Shown: one piece after another, positions 51,701-61,919 of the stretch
Layout: every line of letters begins with the position of its first letter
Position numbering within the stretch: position 1 is the first letter of the stretch
Assembly (NCBI GenBank): GCA_018881555.1
Contig: JACAXG010000032.1
Location: forward strand, 74,837-138,836
Source of the DNA: Amblyornis subalaris
Lineage: Eukaryota > Chordata > Aves > Passeriformes > Ptilonorhynchidae
Reading direction: 5' to 3'
Length of the DNA stretch: 64,000 nt
Program-made: the position numbers and the translations under genes
Notes under the pieces: generated by a model
What the model was told of the DNA's origin: nothing
Database searches by the model: none
The model's input: only the letters and a program-made list of their open reading frames with translations

Positions 51701-54700
51701 GACCCTGCTTGCAGTGGGGGGAAGAACTAGATGATCTCTGAAGGTCTCTTCCAACCCAAACCTTTTTGTAAGTCTAACAAGAACATCTGTCAGACACGAG
51801 GAAAGGACACACTCACAAAGACTTATTACCAATCTAGTAGTTTTTCCAACCATGGAGGACAGTGTTCCTATCACACCCTCCCAGGAACCAGTGATTCACA
51901 TCCTCAGCAAGTGCTGTTTGGGCAACAAACCACTAAATGATATGTTTGGACTGGGTTTTGGGTTTCTTTAAAGACAAAGCCAAAAATCTTGCAAGGCAGA
52001 AAGGGACTTGTAACAATCACTTCCCACAAGCTCTCTGGAAAATAATTCAACCAAAAACCAGGCAGTGGACAGAGGTCTGTGATCAGCCACATGCAGTTAT
52101 GAACAAGTTTCTGACCTGGGAACTTGAGGGTCAGCATGAGACAAGACCTCACTTCCCAACACATTATGCGGAAGCCACCTCTCTAACAGCCCCTTGGTCC
52201 TCACAGGACTCACCCGAGCTCCTGCCCACCACCACAGGATGCTACACCAGGGACCCACAGAGTGGACTTGCTCTTCCTTTAGTTTGCATGAGAATAGCCA
52301 ACATGAGTATTTTATGTAATTATTAAATTTTAAACAGCTTTTGCAGAGTTAATCTTCATTAGAACCCTCTGGGACAGCTGGTAACCCTGAGCATGCACAC
52401 CGCCACAGCCAGAGCCATATAAATATCCAGACACCCACAGATGCCAACCCGAGGATTAAATTCACCTCCTGCGTTTTTTTCCTCCAGTCTTGGAGAGCAA
52501 GGGGAAAAAAAAAAATCAACCTTGTTATTCGAGGAGTGATGTGTGAGATCCTCACTGATGTGTGAAATCACAGCCCTCCCGGCGCAGAAACTGGTGTCGG
52601 GTTTTTGGCAAAAACACCCTGGGCTCGGAGTGGCTTTCTACAAGGACAATCCTCCTCTCCTGCAGAGCTGCCCTGCCTCCCACACCCAGCCCTACACCTC
52701 AGTGGGCAGACACAAATCCCAATCCCTCATTAAATTAATACACAGGCCACCCAGGAATTTTGACCACGGGATAATTTGGTTTTTCTCCTCTTTTTTGAAG
52801 CAGATTTGGGCGCAAATGTTCCAGCTTCCTAGGGCAGCTCCCCATAGCCGTGTGCATGCTGCAGAGAGATGGCTCGTGTAGCAATGCACATTAAAAGTGA
52901 TCAAGCACCAGCCTTTGGTGCTAATGCAATAAGGCTGAGGAACAAGAGATGATAAAACCTGCACATGATTAGGTTTCTTCCTCTCTAAGCAGAACAGCAG
53001 CCTCCCACGTTTGCACTTTTCAAGGCTCCCTTTCATCATGAAGCCCTGGTCAGCTCTTGCACATGCCCTTTGGAAACCACATGTTCCCAAAAGGACGAAG
53101 ATGATTCTTGGGCAAACTTGAGCAATGTTTAATGTTGGGTAGTTTGAGGAACATGGTGTTCTGAACTCCTCAGATGTCACCCCAACGCTCCCATGGCAGA
53201 GGTTTGTGCTGCAGATGAAGAGTTGCTTCATCACACCCGAAGTAGAGCATTGTGCTCCATGTTGGAGCAAATGTGGCACGAAATGCAGCAGAACAAGCTC
53301 CAGGGAGGGAGCATCCATACTCCTTGTGGTGCCCAGCACATACCTGCCTCCTCCAATTTAACCAGCTCCCCTTCTGCCTGGGTCTCACCCTGTGAAAGCA
53401 GACAGGCTGTCATCAGAGGACCAGCACTCATCTGCACATCATCAAGCTGCAGATGCCAGAGGAGAGACTGCTTTGGAAAACACAAACAAAACACAACACC
53501 TTCTGCTTCTCCGTTTTGGCAGGTGGACAGACATTAATCCCTCATCTCATGCTCTGCCTGCCAGAGCTACATTAGGGTTTGCACATAAGCCCAGGGCTGC
53601 TCCTCTCCAGGCGTAGCTGCAATTACCAGATTATGTCAGCAGCAATGGACACACCTGCCCTCCTGAGAGGCTGTGGGCACCTCTGCCCCACCTGTGGTCT
53701 GGGCACAAAACCTCGAGGCCACCACAGTTTGAGGCTGTGGAAGCTTTTAACCGCATGGCTCCTCCTCATGCTCTGCAGAGGTGCAGAAGAGAGTCCCCAG
53801 GGGTGTGTTTCCACAGCAGCCCCTCCATCCTCACCCTGCCTCCCAGCATGATGCTCCTGCCACCAGCTGAGACCTGTTCAGGAGCTGATCACAGGGAAAA
53901 CTACGTCTACCAAACAAAACCACTACACCAAGTGGCTTTCATCTCATTTACCCACACAAGCACTAAGGAGGGGTCCTAAAGTAGCATATAGAGCCACCCT
54001 GTAGACCTCTTGAGTGCCAACCCTGAAGCAGGGTTTCCTTAATCAGGGTAGCAGTGAAATAGGCTTGAGGAATAACATCCTCTGCTGGATTGTTTCCATG
54101 CACTTGCTTCCCTTCATTAGGTGATGGATCCCTAAAAAAGACCGACTTAAAAAGCCCACATATAACCTTAATGTGCTGTCTCTTGCAAAGAATCAAGTAA
54201 TTTTACTCAATAAGCCTCTTCCAACTAACCATAAATGAGTACCTGATTGATTCCATGTGAGGACAAGCCTGCAGTGACCCAGCTGTCCCCGTGCATACTG
54301 CCCATACACCCACTGGTTATACTCACATGGGGATGCTTTGGAGCTGCAGCACAGCATCAGGCTCTCCGAGGTACAACGATGTGGGCCCCCTTCAACACCC
54401 TCAGTGACTTCCTCGGGAGCAGACCAAGCTCAAGCCTGGTCCATGTCCCTCAGCAACCAAGATGCAAGCCAAGGACTATTCCCTACAAATCGCCAGCCAG
54501 GAAGATCCTGGCTCCCCATGTGCTGACAACTGGGCATCCCAACAACTGAGCAACCAAGACCCCCATATCCCAACACTCCCCATCTCTCCAGCATCACACC
54601 TCAACTCCCCACTTTGATTTTGAACCATTTTTAGCACAGGCTCTTCCACCTGCAGTCAAGCCACAGCTCCCTACCAGCTACAAACAGCTTTTGCAGAACA

Positions 54701-57700
54701 GTTAATTTCTCTGATTATTTAAGCACAGGCTTCCTGGCTTTGCTCTCACCACCCACTGCAATAATGTGCAATTACAAGACTTGAAGAAAAATAAAAGGAA
54801 AGTGGCATCTCATGCCGGGCCAGCACCGGCAAGATCTGTTCTTCAGTCTTTCAACTCCAAAAAACAAAAATCACCAAACTCTCTTCTTGCCTCCTGGCAC
54901 ACCATTTCAGGCACCTGCTTCTATACACAGGTTTTACCCTAACATTTTACAGTCTTTGTCTTTCATCCTCTGCTACTAAGTGGATGAAAGCCAAAGGCAA
55001 CACTATCAGCCATTTCTGCAAGAAGAATTCAAGCCCATCTTCAAGTTTGGCATAGACCGATGGCAAATCTGGCATTTCCAAGACATTTGAGAGACAAGCT
55101 CCAATTCTGCTTTTATTGAAAGGTTTCTGCAAGCTCAATTCCTTGCCTCTGGAAACATCTGAAGAAAGGAAATAGGTATTTGCTTAAATAAAGGCATGAG
55201 CCCAGTGTGTAGGCTGTTCTTGATCTTCTAAAAGAAAGAAGTCATACATAGCCCTATCAGGCCCAGTACCCAAGTCACTCAGGCACCACGTGGATAATTC
55301 TTGGGAAAACTTTGACCAATGGTCAAACGTTGGCTTCCTATCTGCAGGGCTGAAAAGTAAGGCAGCAAGAGGTCCAGCTTCTCCAACCACAGCTCCACTG
55401 TTCTATCTTCTCAGTCTCTGTCTGGAGAGCCCCTGTCGTGCGAATGGACACAAGGACAGACACGGAGGTAGGCTGGCTGCTAACTCAGGCCATTAGTCAT
55501 TGCCAGCTCTTCCCAGACCTCTGAACCATTTAATCCAGTGAGAATCACTGGCATTTGCTGTCTTGGCTGGAACACATCCATGCTAAGGACATGGGTCTAC
55601 TTTTAACACCAGCCTCCCAAGCTACTTCTATTTTTATGTTTGGGCTGCTATTTAAGGCATGTATTCTGACCAGAGAGAGGACAGGGCACAGATATCAGGT
55701 CATGGGGAGATGAAGACAAGTGAACAACCTCCTGACAACAACTGCTGATCAGGATCACACACCTATCTCAGTTATTCAAACAATTCAGGAATCAAGTCCC
55801 TTCAGGAACTGGGCAAGAGCTTGAGCCCTTGCTTCCACCCTAAACTCCTCCTCTTTTGGTAAGGAGCCCAACCACAGTGCCATGTCTTTGCTCCAACACT
55901 GAGCAGTGCTAGTGCCACCCTGACCATGCTTCACCCAGCACCCAAGGCCTTGCAGCAAGCAATCAGTAACAAAATCCCCCAAACAGGCAAAGCCTTGGAT
56001 GCCCACCGGGTGCCATGGGAGGCTCGGGGGGTTGCCAGCGTGAGGGCAGGAGCCCAAGCACGGCTCCTCTGAGGAANGACTCCAGTGTCTACGTCAGAGC
56101 TGGACTTTCCTTTGAAAGGTTAAAGCTGTTTACTGACAGGATTAGGAGGGAGGAGATGGTAAACGAGGAAGAAGCGGGGGGGAGACTGTTTGCAAGAGCT
56201 ATGTAAACAGGCAATAAACACACCCTGGCTGGTGTGCCAGTCAGCCTACAGACGGAGGTCATACAGATGTGGGTGCACTGCCAGCACCCGGCCCAAGGGC
56301 TTCACTCCCACCCACAGAACATCATTTAAATCCTAATTGCTTGCTCTCCACGCCCCTAGTGCCACCACAAACCAGCCTGGCACCTGAAGACCTGGGGAGC
56401 ATCTGTGATCCTCACATCTCAGGAGGCTTTGCTCTGGCTGCCTGCCATGGAGGGAACTACACAGCAATACAGGAGAGGAAAGATTTCCCCTCTGCAACAG
56501 TCTGAAGTTTGTTCCTGACTGTGCTCACCCCTGTCTGAAATGCTGCTTTAGGATGAAGCAGGATTTGGGTACAAACACTGCTGGAGCAGCAGAAAGCTAA
56601 GCCATGACAGGGCAGCTCTGCAGTACATCTCAGCTGTACAGCCAGTTATTAAATAAAAGGTCAATTCCTTTATGGCACTACACCTCCCCTTTCAAGCAAA
56701 CAGTCTTAAGAGCCAGACATTTCAACAAGAAAGGCAAAGAGGGATTTATACACTACCGCAGAGGAGAATAATTTCCATATCTGACATGACAGAGCAGCAC
56801 CACCAAGTAAGAGCTAATGAGCAAGGCCCTTCCAGCTAAGGCAACACGATTTTGTTTGCACCAAAGGCAAGACAAAGCATTAATTGGTTTGCGCTCGTCT
56901 GTCTGCCTTGATTGCACAAAGTTCAACTGAGGACATTCGGTGGCAGGAGGAAGTCACGAAGCCACCCATGCCAAGAGGGAACCCGCGTGACTGCTGCAGG
57001 ACGACTGGGAGTAACGGAGCCATTCCCCTCCAGATCGGAGAGACCCAATCACACCAGGCTGGTTTATCACCTAAGTGTGGGCTTGCTGTTACACCCAGCT
57101 CATTTCCCAAGACAAAGGGAAAATTTAGCAAGTATCTTGCGAAATGGATGTGGCTGTTAACGGGTGACAGAAATAGCTGGAATAACTCACCTTGGGAAGC
57201 ACGGGATGACCCACGACTGATGCTGTCCCCAAAGGATGACATCATCTGGGAGGTCAGGTCTTATCTGAACAGGTTAACACAACTTCATTGCTCACCACTT
57301 GAACCTTCATGGTCACCTGCACGGTTTCTTTAACCTGAATCATGCTCAGTGACCCAACGTACAGCAGTGCCCACAAAGGCAGCTCCAGTGCGGCTTCCAG
57401 AAGGACCAGCAGCAGCACGGGCATTTTGGTACGGTCTGAAACACCAGGATAGAATCCAGAGTTGCACCCACTCAAAGCACCATGGTCTGGTCCCTGCACT
57501 TGAGCATTTCCTGTCCCATACAAACTCTGCCCTGCTCTGAGGCTCTTCAAGAAACAGAAAAGCATCAGAAATCCAACCAACTGGTAATTAAGGTCTTGGG
57601 GGAAAGGGTTACTACAAGATAGCAACAACCACTCGTTTTCGACCTATGAATCATGGCCAAACCCACGTACTTCTGGTAGTGTCCACAAACAAGGATGTCT

Positions 57701-60700
57701 AATAATGTTCTGCAACTGCACTGCAGATCACTCACCACAGTCACAAGGACCACGCTTCGGGTACCACAGATTTTAGGGATGATGGAGTGCAGGAGTTATG
57801 GGAAAAAGGTATCAAATATGGAAAAAAGCTAGAGAAACTGCAGCCCAAGAACTCAAAAGAGTTAAAAGGAAACCGATAAGTAACACAAACACAGGAGAAG
57901 GCAGAAAACCAATTTCAACAAGACCTTACTCGTTGTATAAATGAATTAATGAAGGCAAACAAAGTGTAGGTCTATTAATCAGCAGGAAGCTGAAGAGACT
58001 ACCTGACAGAAGACGCTCTATTCAAAACCCTCTTTGCTTTGTACTTGAGCACTGAAGGATGACTTTCATCAAGGACTGATCTCTCTTAAATCTTCCAATC
58101 TTTGTTCAATCCATTCTTTGTTTGTCCCCCCCCTTGTTAAATGTGCTTTTCTAAAGGTTAACTGTGAAGGGATGTTTAAGGTTGAGCAATGTCAGCCCGA
58201 AGTAAGGACTTGTCAGTCTGCACAGGATAAGGGGGGGTCAAAATTGCCACTGGAGCTTTGCAGAGGAAGATCCATGCATCCCACTAGGGAGATCATGGCT
58301 GCTTGGTGCTCACAGTCATGCCACCATTAATTTATCACTGATTTTTACAAATTTCAACTTACTGATGTAAGTAACATGTCATCTTTGAAGTCTCACTGGA
58401 AAGCTGACAGCAACTTATCCTCTAAATAAACAGAAAACACTACCAAAAACAGCATCCAGGCAGAGCTGATGACACTCATGGATCTGGACACATCCACGAC
58501 TCACCCTTTAAGGACAACCTTCCTGGCTCCAGTGTGGGCAAAGAGCTTGGGACACAAGCCAGTTGGGATTTAGGACTAAGAACCTGAAACTGAGGTGCTG
58601 CCAAGAGGTGGAGGATGACTCAGCCTTCCAGAAACAGATGGGTTCAGGGGAAAAAATGGATGACACGAAAGACAAGTAGACCCATGACTGAGTCACTGAG
58701 TAAACAAGGACCATGTGAAACAGAAGAAAAGTGGAAAGAGAAGGAAAGGGGAAAAAAAAAAAAAAGGTGCCTTCATTCAAAATCCTTCTACCACAGGAAG
58801 AAGGATAGAAGCTGGGCGGGAAGAAGGAGAGAAGCTGGAGTGAGCAGGTGACATTCCCTCCATTAACCCTTCCTTCAGGAGCAGGGACACACATCATGGG
58901 ATCTGGAAGGAGGAGAAGCCAAGGATGAAGAAACATCTGGGGAACCACTGTATGGGCTTTGTCCTCACTGCAAGACCCAGCAAGTGAGAAAAGCCACCCA
59001 TCACCGGATGTGGGGGTGGCCCCTCCACAGCCCCACAGTGGAGTGAGGAGGACACCACACGGTCACCACTGCTCACCGTGCCCGTTGCAGTAATAGATCC
59101 ACTTCTCCCTGTTCTGCGTGGGGGTGGTGGACTTTTTCATAATAGCTTTTTCCACAATGGCACTGGGATCTTGCCTGGGTCCCTTCTTCAGAGTCCGTGA
59201 GCTCTTCCTGACGCTGCAGACGACGATCACCACCAGGACCAGCAGCAGGAAGAGGACGATCATCCACGGCAGGTGCTCGTTGATGTCGAAGTGCTGGTGG
59301 ACGTTCTGCGAGCCTCGCCGGGGGGGCCTGTACGGGGCGCTGGACTTGTCGCCCCCCATCATCTCCAGGGATGGCTGCTTCTCCAGCGCTTGGCTGGGCT
59401 GCTTGTGCCGGTAGCTCTGGGCCTGGCTGGTGGTGCCGGAGCCCAGGAGGGTCCCGCCGATGCCGTCGGTCTCGTTGGCCGAGGTCTCGTTGTAGTACCG
59501 TGCCGGCTCCACCATGCTGCTGGATGCCCGTGGCGCTGGAGAGGGGACAAAATCGGGAACTGAAGAGTTCAGACCTGTGGGAGGAGAGAAGAGTTCAGTG
59601 TCACGGCACCGGAGATGCGATATGGCATCACATCACGGGCTAAGACCTGCCCGAGCATCGGCCTGGCCAGCAGACGGAAACCCAACGCCAGGCAGCCAGA
59701 AAGAGTAGAGGTGAAGTTGAGGTTTGCCTCTGGGAACAGATGGGTACGGTTACAGAGGGAGCTTCAAGGTAAAACTGACCCTTGCTGGCTAAGGCTAGTG
59801 GTAAATTATTACAAAAAATGAGTTACTAAAGGCATGTTGTCAGCCTGTGTTTGTCCCATATTCAGCATTTCTCAGAAAACCTACAACTTTGAGAGAGTTG
59901 GTTTTGATTTCTTAGGTTTATGAATTTGGTTTCAGCTCAATTGTGGCATTTCATATTTGGGCTAAAAGTACAAAAATACATGACAATTTGTACGCTTAGT
60001 TTCTCTCCACTAGGTTTGTTAAGGAAGCACAACCTTTTTTTTAATCAGCCCTGCAAGCAGCTGTGGACGCATCAACTACAAAAGAGGTTTCTGAAGCAAC
60101 TGAACTTCCCCCTAATTGCTACCTTCCATCTTTATTGAGTTTCCTTATCAACCAACACCCCTCAGGTCCCAGCCAGATGCATCACCAAAGCCTGGCCAGA
60201 AAAGGAAGAAGGGCTGTTGTGGCAAAAACTAAGGATTATTTTGGAAACTTATCTTGCGAAGATAATCTCCTCCTAGCTGAAACAGTGAGTCAGTGTAATC
60301 GTCTGTACCTGGTTTTGCCCCGACTTGGTTACCCAAAACACCCTAATCAAGATACAAATAGGGAAAACGCTTTAACTTTTACGTAATTGTCGACAGTTGA
60401 TTTCAAAGTTCAGGAAACACCCTCCTGCACACTCCCAGTGATACACCAAAGTCAGGGCAAGCTTTTGAGACCTAACACAGGTGAAGCACTGGAAGCCTAC
60501 CACTGTCAACTTCCCTATTATATTTACCAACTCAGGTGTTGAGGTCATCAAAAGTTACATTTTTTAATTAAAATGTGCCATCTGAGGCAGCATAGGGAAG
60601 CTGCTTCCCAAGTGGAGTCCTACAGAACCCCTGAAACCAGCCACAGCTAAAACATCACCATAAAGGTTGTGATGATGAACCACCTCCATTTAACAAGAGA

Positions 60701-61919
60701 ACGGGGAATTCCACCTAGTTTTCCCCACCAGTGGTAACTTGTGGAAATATTGGAGATTGAAGAAAAAAAAGTTACAGGACAGCCCAGGCTCCTGCAGGGC
60801 TGTTTCAGCCATGGTTCCCATTCAACCAATACTCTGGCACACCAGAGAGTGAAATGCAGCAAGGAAAGCACAGGCACAGAAGCAGTGAATCCACAGAGGA
60901 TGAGTCTCTCTGCTACAGGGAGACTGCAGCAGGGGTTTTCCTGCTGCATCCCAACTCAAGTTCACCACAACTGCACAAAGACTTGTGCCAGCACATCACA
61001 GAGATGGGAAAAGAGGCTGGGGAAAGTGATGCCCTTACAGCCCAAGCAGCAGGACGGCCAGAAGTCTGATCAGTACTGCAGTCTCAGTGAAAATGTTATT
61101 AAATGTGGTTCAATACAAGCGAGGGCAACCCGATGCCAAGAAGCAGAAGCAACACCCAACTTTTAGGCCAGGTTATTTTTTAACAGCCTAACACCAACCC
61201 TGACCAAAGCAGGAACACGATCCCACAATCAAAACCACACCCGTGTTTCAGTGGTGGCCGTTACCTTTGGGAAGATCAGCTGTCGGTGGAACTTCATAGG
61301 GCTGCTCACCCGCTTCGGTGCTCGACGAAGTCAAAGCCGTGTTCGGAAGGGACGCTGGAGAACCACAGACGTTGTCACTCTCCTTCGTCCCCGGCTTGAT
61401 GACCACCATGTTTTTCCCAAAGCAGTCAGTGTAGGGTTTGCACTTCATCACATTAGAAGGCACATCAGAAAAGGTACCACGAGGGCANGGCTTGCACCTG
61501 ACGTCTTCGGTCTCGGTTCCTTTCTTGCGGACGCCCCAGCCGACCGGGCACACCGTGTAAGGGACGCAGGTATCGTTCGTCTGAAACGTACCAGACAGGC
61601 AAGTGCACTCGCGGTCAGTCAAGGCAGTACAATGAGTTTTCTCAATCATTGGCAGTTCGCAGGGTTTCCTACAAGGGTGGCACCGCTCTATGCCGTTCTC
61701 ATGCTTGGTAAAGGTCCCGTCTGGACACGGGCTGCACTCTCTTAAGGTACTCTTCGTACAGTGCTTAGACACGTAGGTTCCTGCAGGACATTTGTCACAG
61801 GTCAGCTCTTCGTTGGTGGCACGGTCGAGGTGGCGGTACTTGCCGGGGGAGAGGCTGATGGCATTCTGCTCAGAGGTCAGCTTCGACTGACCNTCAGTGG
61901 TGCCAAGGAGCATGAGCAG
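33502..61919 (-). CDS. TNFRSF21: TNFRSF21 (death receptor 6), spliced CDS, first exon outside the window
   Basis: This type I membrane receptor of the TNF receptor superfamily has a cytoplasmic death domain. From family knowledge, DR6 signals through JNK, NF-kB and caspases, acts in axon pruning and neuronal death, and restrains T- and B-cell activation. The CDS joins 61919-61265, 59574-59077, 44273-44008, 34837-34618 and 33731-33502 on the minus strand. Every junction has AG/GT borders and compatible phase (0 into exon 2, then 1, 1, 0, 1), giving 1869 nt or 622 residues plus stop. Numbering below counts from the first codon of exon 2. The order is signal peptide tail, 18 cysteines of the cysteine-rich repeats (41-185), stalk, transmembrane helix (about 321-338), death domain (385-473), Pro/Ser-rich linker and conserved C-terminus. 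Human DR6 is 655 residues, so only about 30 N-terminal residues are missing. Three codons contain an N. The identification is firm; the exact start is unknown. Confidence 0.96.
33732..34617 (-). other. TNFRSF21 intron 5
   Basis: This 886-bp intron starts GTACC and ends CTACAG, both on the minus strand. It has two A-rich tracts at about 34230-34256 (T-rich in the transcript). I see no repeat element or gene in it. Confidence 0.9.
34618..34837 (-). CDS. TNFRSF21: TNFRSF21 exon 5: cytoplasmic Pro/Ser-rich linker
   Basis: This 220-nt exon enters in phase 0 after a GCCCCCAAAG acceptor and leaves in phase 1 at ACCAAAG/GTACC. It begins LEGDKLALP, then has a repetitive proline/serine run ([16 protein letters not shown]) where short insertions and deletions relative to mammals are expected. 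It ends with a strongly conserved block ([20 protein letters not shown], then [11 protein letters not shown]). The segment lies in the cytoplasm after the death domain and is rich in potential phosphorylation sites. One ambiguous base (34750) leaves one residue undetermined. The exon is GC-rich. Confidence 0.95.
35348..35373. repeat. 13-bp perfect tandem duplication
   Basis: CTGACCAGCTACA occurs twice in direct succession. Confidence 0.85.
35642..35669. repeat. 14-bp perfect tandem duplication
   Basis: TGACAAGTGACAGG occurs twice in direct succession at the 5' edge of the adjacent CR1 fragment. The unit resembles the CR1 segment 'AAGTGACAGG', so the duplication probably arose within the element. 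Confidence 0.85.
35658..35934 (+). mobile_element. CR1 LINE 3' fragment in intron 4
   Basis: It contains the CR1 segments ATGGCCTCAAGCTGTGCCAG, GGGGAGGTTTAGACTGGATA and GGACTCGATGATCTTAAATG, and ends TTCTATAATTCTATGATT. This is a different CR1 subfamily from the 19.1 and 26.6 kb copies. It lies antisense to TNFRSF21. Confidence 0.93.
39103..39172. repeat. AT-rich low-complexity patch
   Basis: T-rich sequence built on TTTATATTTTT and TTATTAATTATT motifs, in intron 4. Confidence 0.75.
41151..41315 (-). mobile_element. CR1 LINE fragment in intron 4, minus orientation
   Basis: It begins AGTCACAAAATGGTTTGAGT, continues through AACATCCTGCCATGGGCAGG and CTTCCAGGGATGGGACATCC, and stops abruptly after TCTGGGCAACTT, next to a short tandem duplication. 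It runs in the same direction as TNFRSF21. Confidence 0.9.
41330..41368. repeat. 18-bp unit repeated with 21-bp period
   Basis: TGCATGCATTTGCTTTGT occurs at 41330-41347 and 41351-41368 with TTC between. It abuts the broken end of the CR1 fragment at 41315. Confidence 0.85.
44008..44273 (-). CDS. TNFRSF21: TNFRSF21 exon 4: death domain
   Basis: This 266-nt exon enters in phase 1 after CCCCGCAG and leaves in phase 0 at ACGCCG/GTAACG. It encodes residues 385-473, starting [20 protein letters not shown] and ending RGLMEDTTP. This is the six-helix death domain, which recruits adaptors by homotypic contacts (TRADD has been reported for DR6). It is almost identical to the human domain; the one clear change I notice is A for T in the NGYxADHERAY stretch. 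The DNA is GC-rich and CpG-rich compared with the flanking introns. An open frame on the opposite strand crosses part of this exon but has no protein-like character. Confidence 0.96.
45355..45537. repeat. AT-rich microsatellite block 1 of intron 3
   Basis: Interrupted TA/TG repeats ending in a pure AT run at 45519-45536. It contains the phrase CAGCCTGATACAGATAT, which resembles phrases in the next block. Confidence 0.85.
46301..46499. repeat. AT-rich microsatellite block 2 of intron 3
   Basis: TATATA and TATCTCTATATA runs, with the phrases CAGCCTGAGATATTTT and CAGCTTCATGAAGATATTTT placed about 140 bp apart. It looks related to block 1. Confidence 0.85.
47412..47652. repeat. TATA/TAGA microsatellite block 3 of intron 3
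   Basis: It holds ATAGATAGATA, GATATAGATAGATATATC and GAGAGAGATATAAATATA runs, then a second TATATA and ACACAC run at 47590-47652, with ordinary sequence between. Confidence 0.85.
49491..49650 (-). mobile_element. CR1 LINE internal fragment in intron 3
   Basis: Minus-oriented internal CR1 sequence: TTCAGGTAGTTGTAGAGAGC, CTTTTCTCCAGGCTAAACAC, CAGCTCCCTCAGCCGTTCCT. The 3' tail is missing, so this is a piece of an older insertion. Confidence 0.8.
51173..51773 (+). mobile_element. CR1 LINE 3' fragment in intron 3, about 0.6 kb
   Basis: The longest CR1 copy here. It starts near GATTGCACCTGGGTCAGGAC, passes through GAGAGCAGCCCTGCCAAGGA and AAGAAATTCTTCCCTGTGAG, and ends in TTCCAACCCAAACCTTTTTG with a decayed tail. 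It lies antisense to TNFRSF21. Confidence 0.9.
59077..59574 (-). CDS. TNFRSF21: TNFRSF21 exon 3: stalk, transmembrane helix, juxtamembrane segment
   Basis: This 498-nt exon is phase 1 at both ends. The acceptor chosen is the pyrimidine-rich CTCCTCCCACAG before 59574, because it restores G-L-N-S-S after the split glycine, like the KGMNST seen in human DR6. A second in-frame acceptor lies 39 nt downstream. The stalk has three N-glycosylation sequons (N221-S-S, N247-E-T, N252-E-T) and is poorly conserved. From [10 protein letters not shown] onward the match to human is nearly exact. One transmembrane helix follows (about residues 321-338), ending in a cysteine at the membrane edge that could be palmitoylated, then a basic [13 protein letters not shown] segment. 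The exon ends at KWIYYCNGH with donor CACG/GTGAGC. It anchors the receptor and links the ectodomain to the death domain. Confidence 0.95.
59575..61264 (-). other. TNFRSF21 intron 2
   Basis: This 1690-bp intron starts GTAACG and ends TCCCACAG. No repeat element is recognised. It contains a 7-bp perfect inverted repeat holding two opposed GATA motifs (60249-60265), with an AP-1-type TGAGTCA 21 bp further on (60286-60292). Confidence 0.9.
60249..60292. promoter_or_regulatory. Candidate GATA palindrome plus AP-1 site in intron 2
   Basis: TTATCTT at 60249-60255 and AAGATAA at 60259-60265 form a perfect inverted repeat around GCG, giving two GATA-factor motifs in opposite orientation. TGAGTCA at 60286-60292 matches the AP-1 / NF-E2 core. 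Such clusters occur in haematopoietic enhancers, which would fit a receptor expressed in immune cells. Function is inferred from motifs only. Confidence 0.3.
61265..61919 (-). CDS. TNFRSF21: TNFRSF21 exon 2: end of signal peptide and cysteine-rich repeats
   Basis: This 655-nt exon enters in phase 0 after a pyrimidine-rich acceptor ending TTTTCCAG and leaves in phase 1 at AAAG/GTAACG. The first codons (LLMLLG) look like the end of a signal peptide core. Eighteen cysteines between residues 41 and 185 form the TNFR cysteine-rich repeats, with typical motifs such as [30 protein letters not shown] and GTFSDVPS. This is the ectodomain; N-terminal APP fragments have been reported as ligands of the family member. 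One N-glycosylation sequon (N115-D-T) lies in the third repeat region. After the last cysteine the chain becomes Ser/Thr/Pro-rich and moves into the stalk. Two ambiguous bases (61487 and 61893) each leave one residue undetermined; the reading frame stays open throughout. Confidence 0.95.

Larger units (their letters stand above)
44274..59076 (-). other. TNFRSF21 intron 3
   Basis: This is the largest intron in the window, about 14.8 kb, between the transmembrane exon and the death-domain exon. It holds three AT-rich microsatellite blocks (45355-45537, 46301-46499, 47412-47652) and two CR1 fragments (49491-49650, 51173-51773). A repeat-free AT-rich stretch at about 47940-48450 could be a conserved element. 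No convincing exon or nested gene is visible. Confidence 0.9.

Noticed and set aside
59273..59563. Plus-strand frames over exon 3 of TNFRSF21
   Set aside because: Shadows of the GC-rich coding exon on the other strand.
61251..61745. 164-codon plus-strand frame over exon 2
   Set aside because: Antisense shadow of the cysteine-rich exon; the minus-strand reading is clearly DR6.
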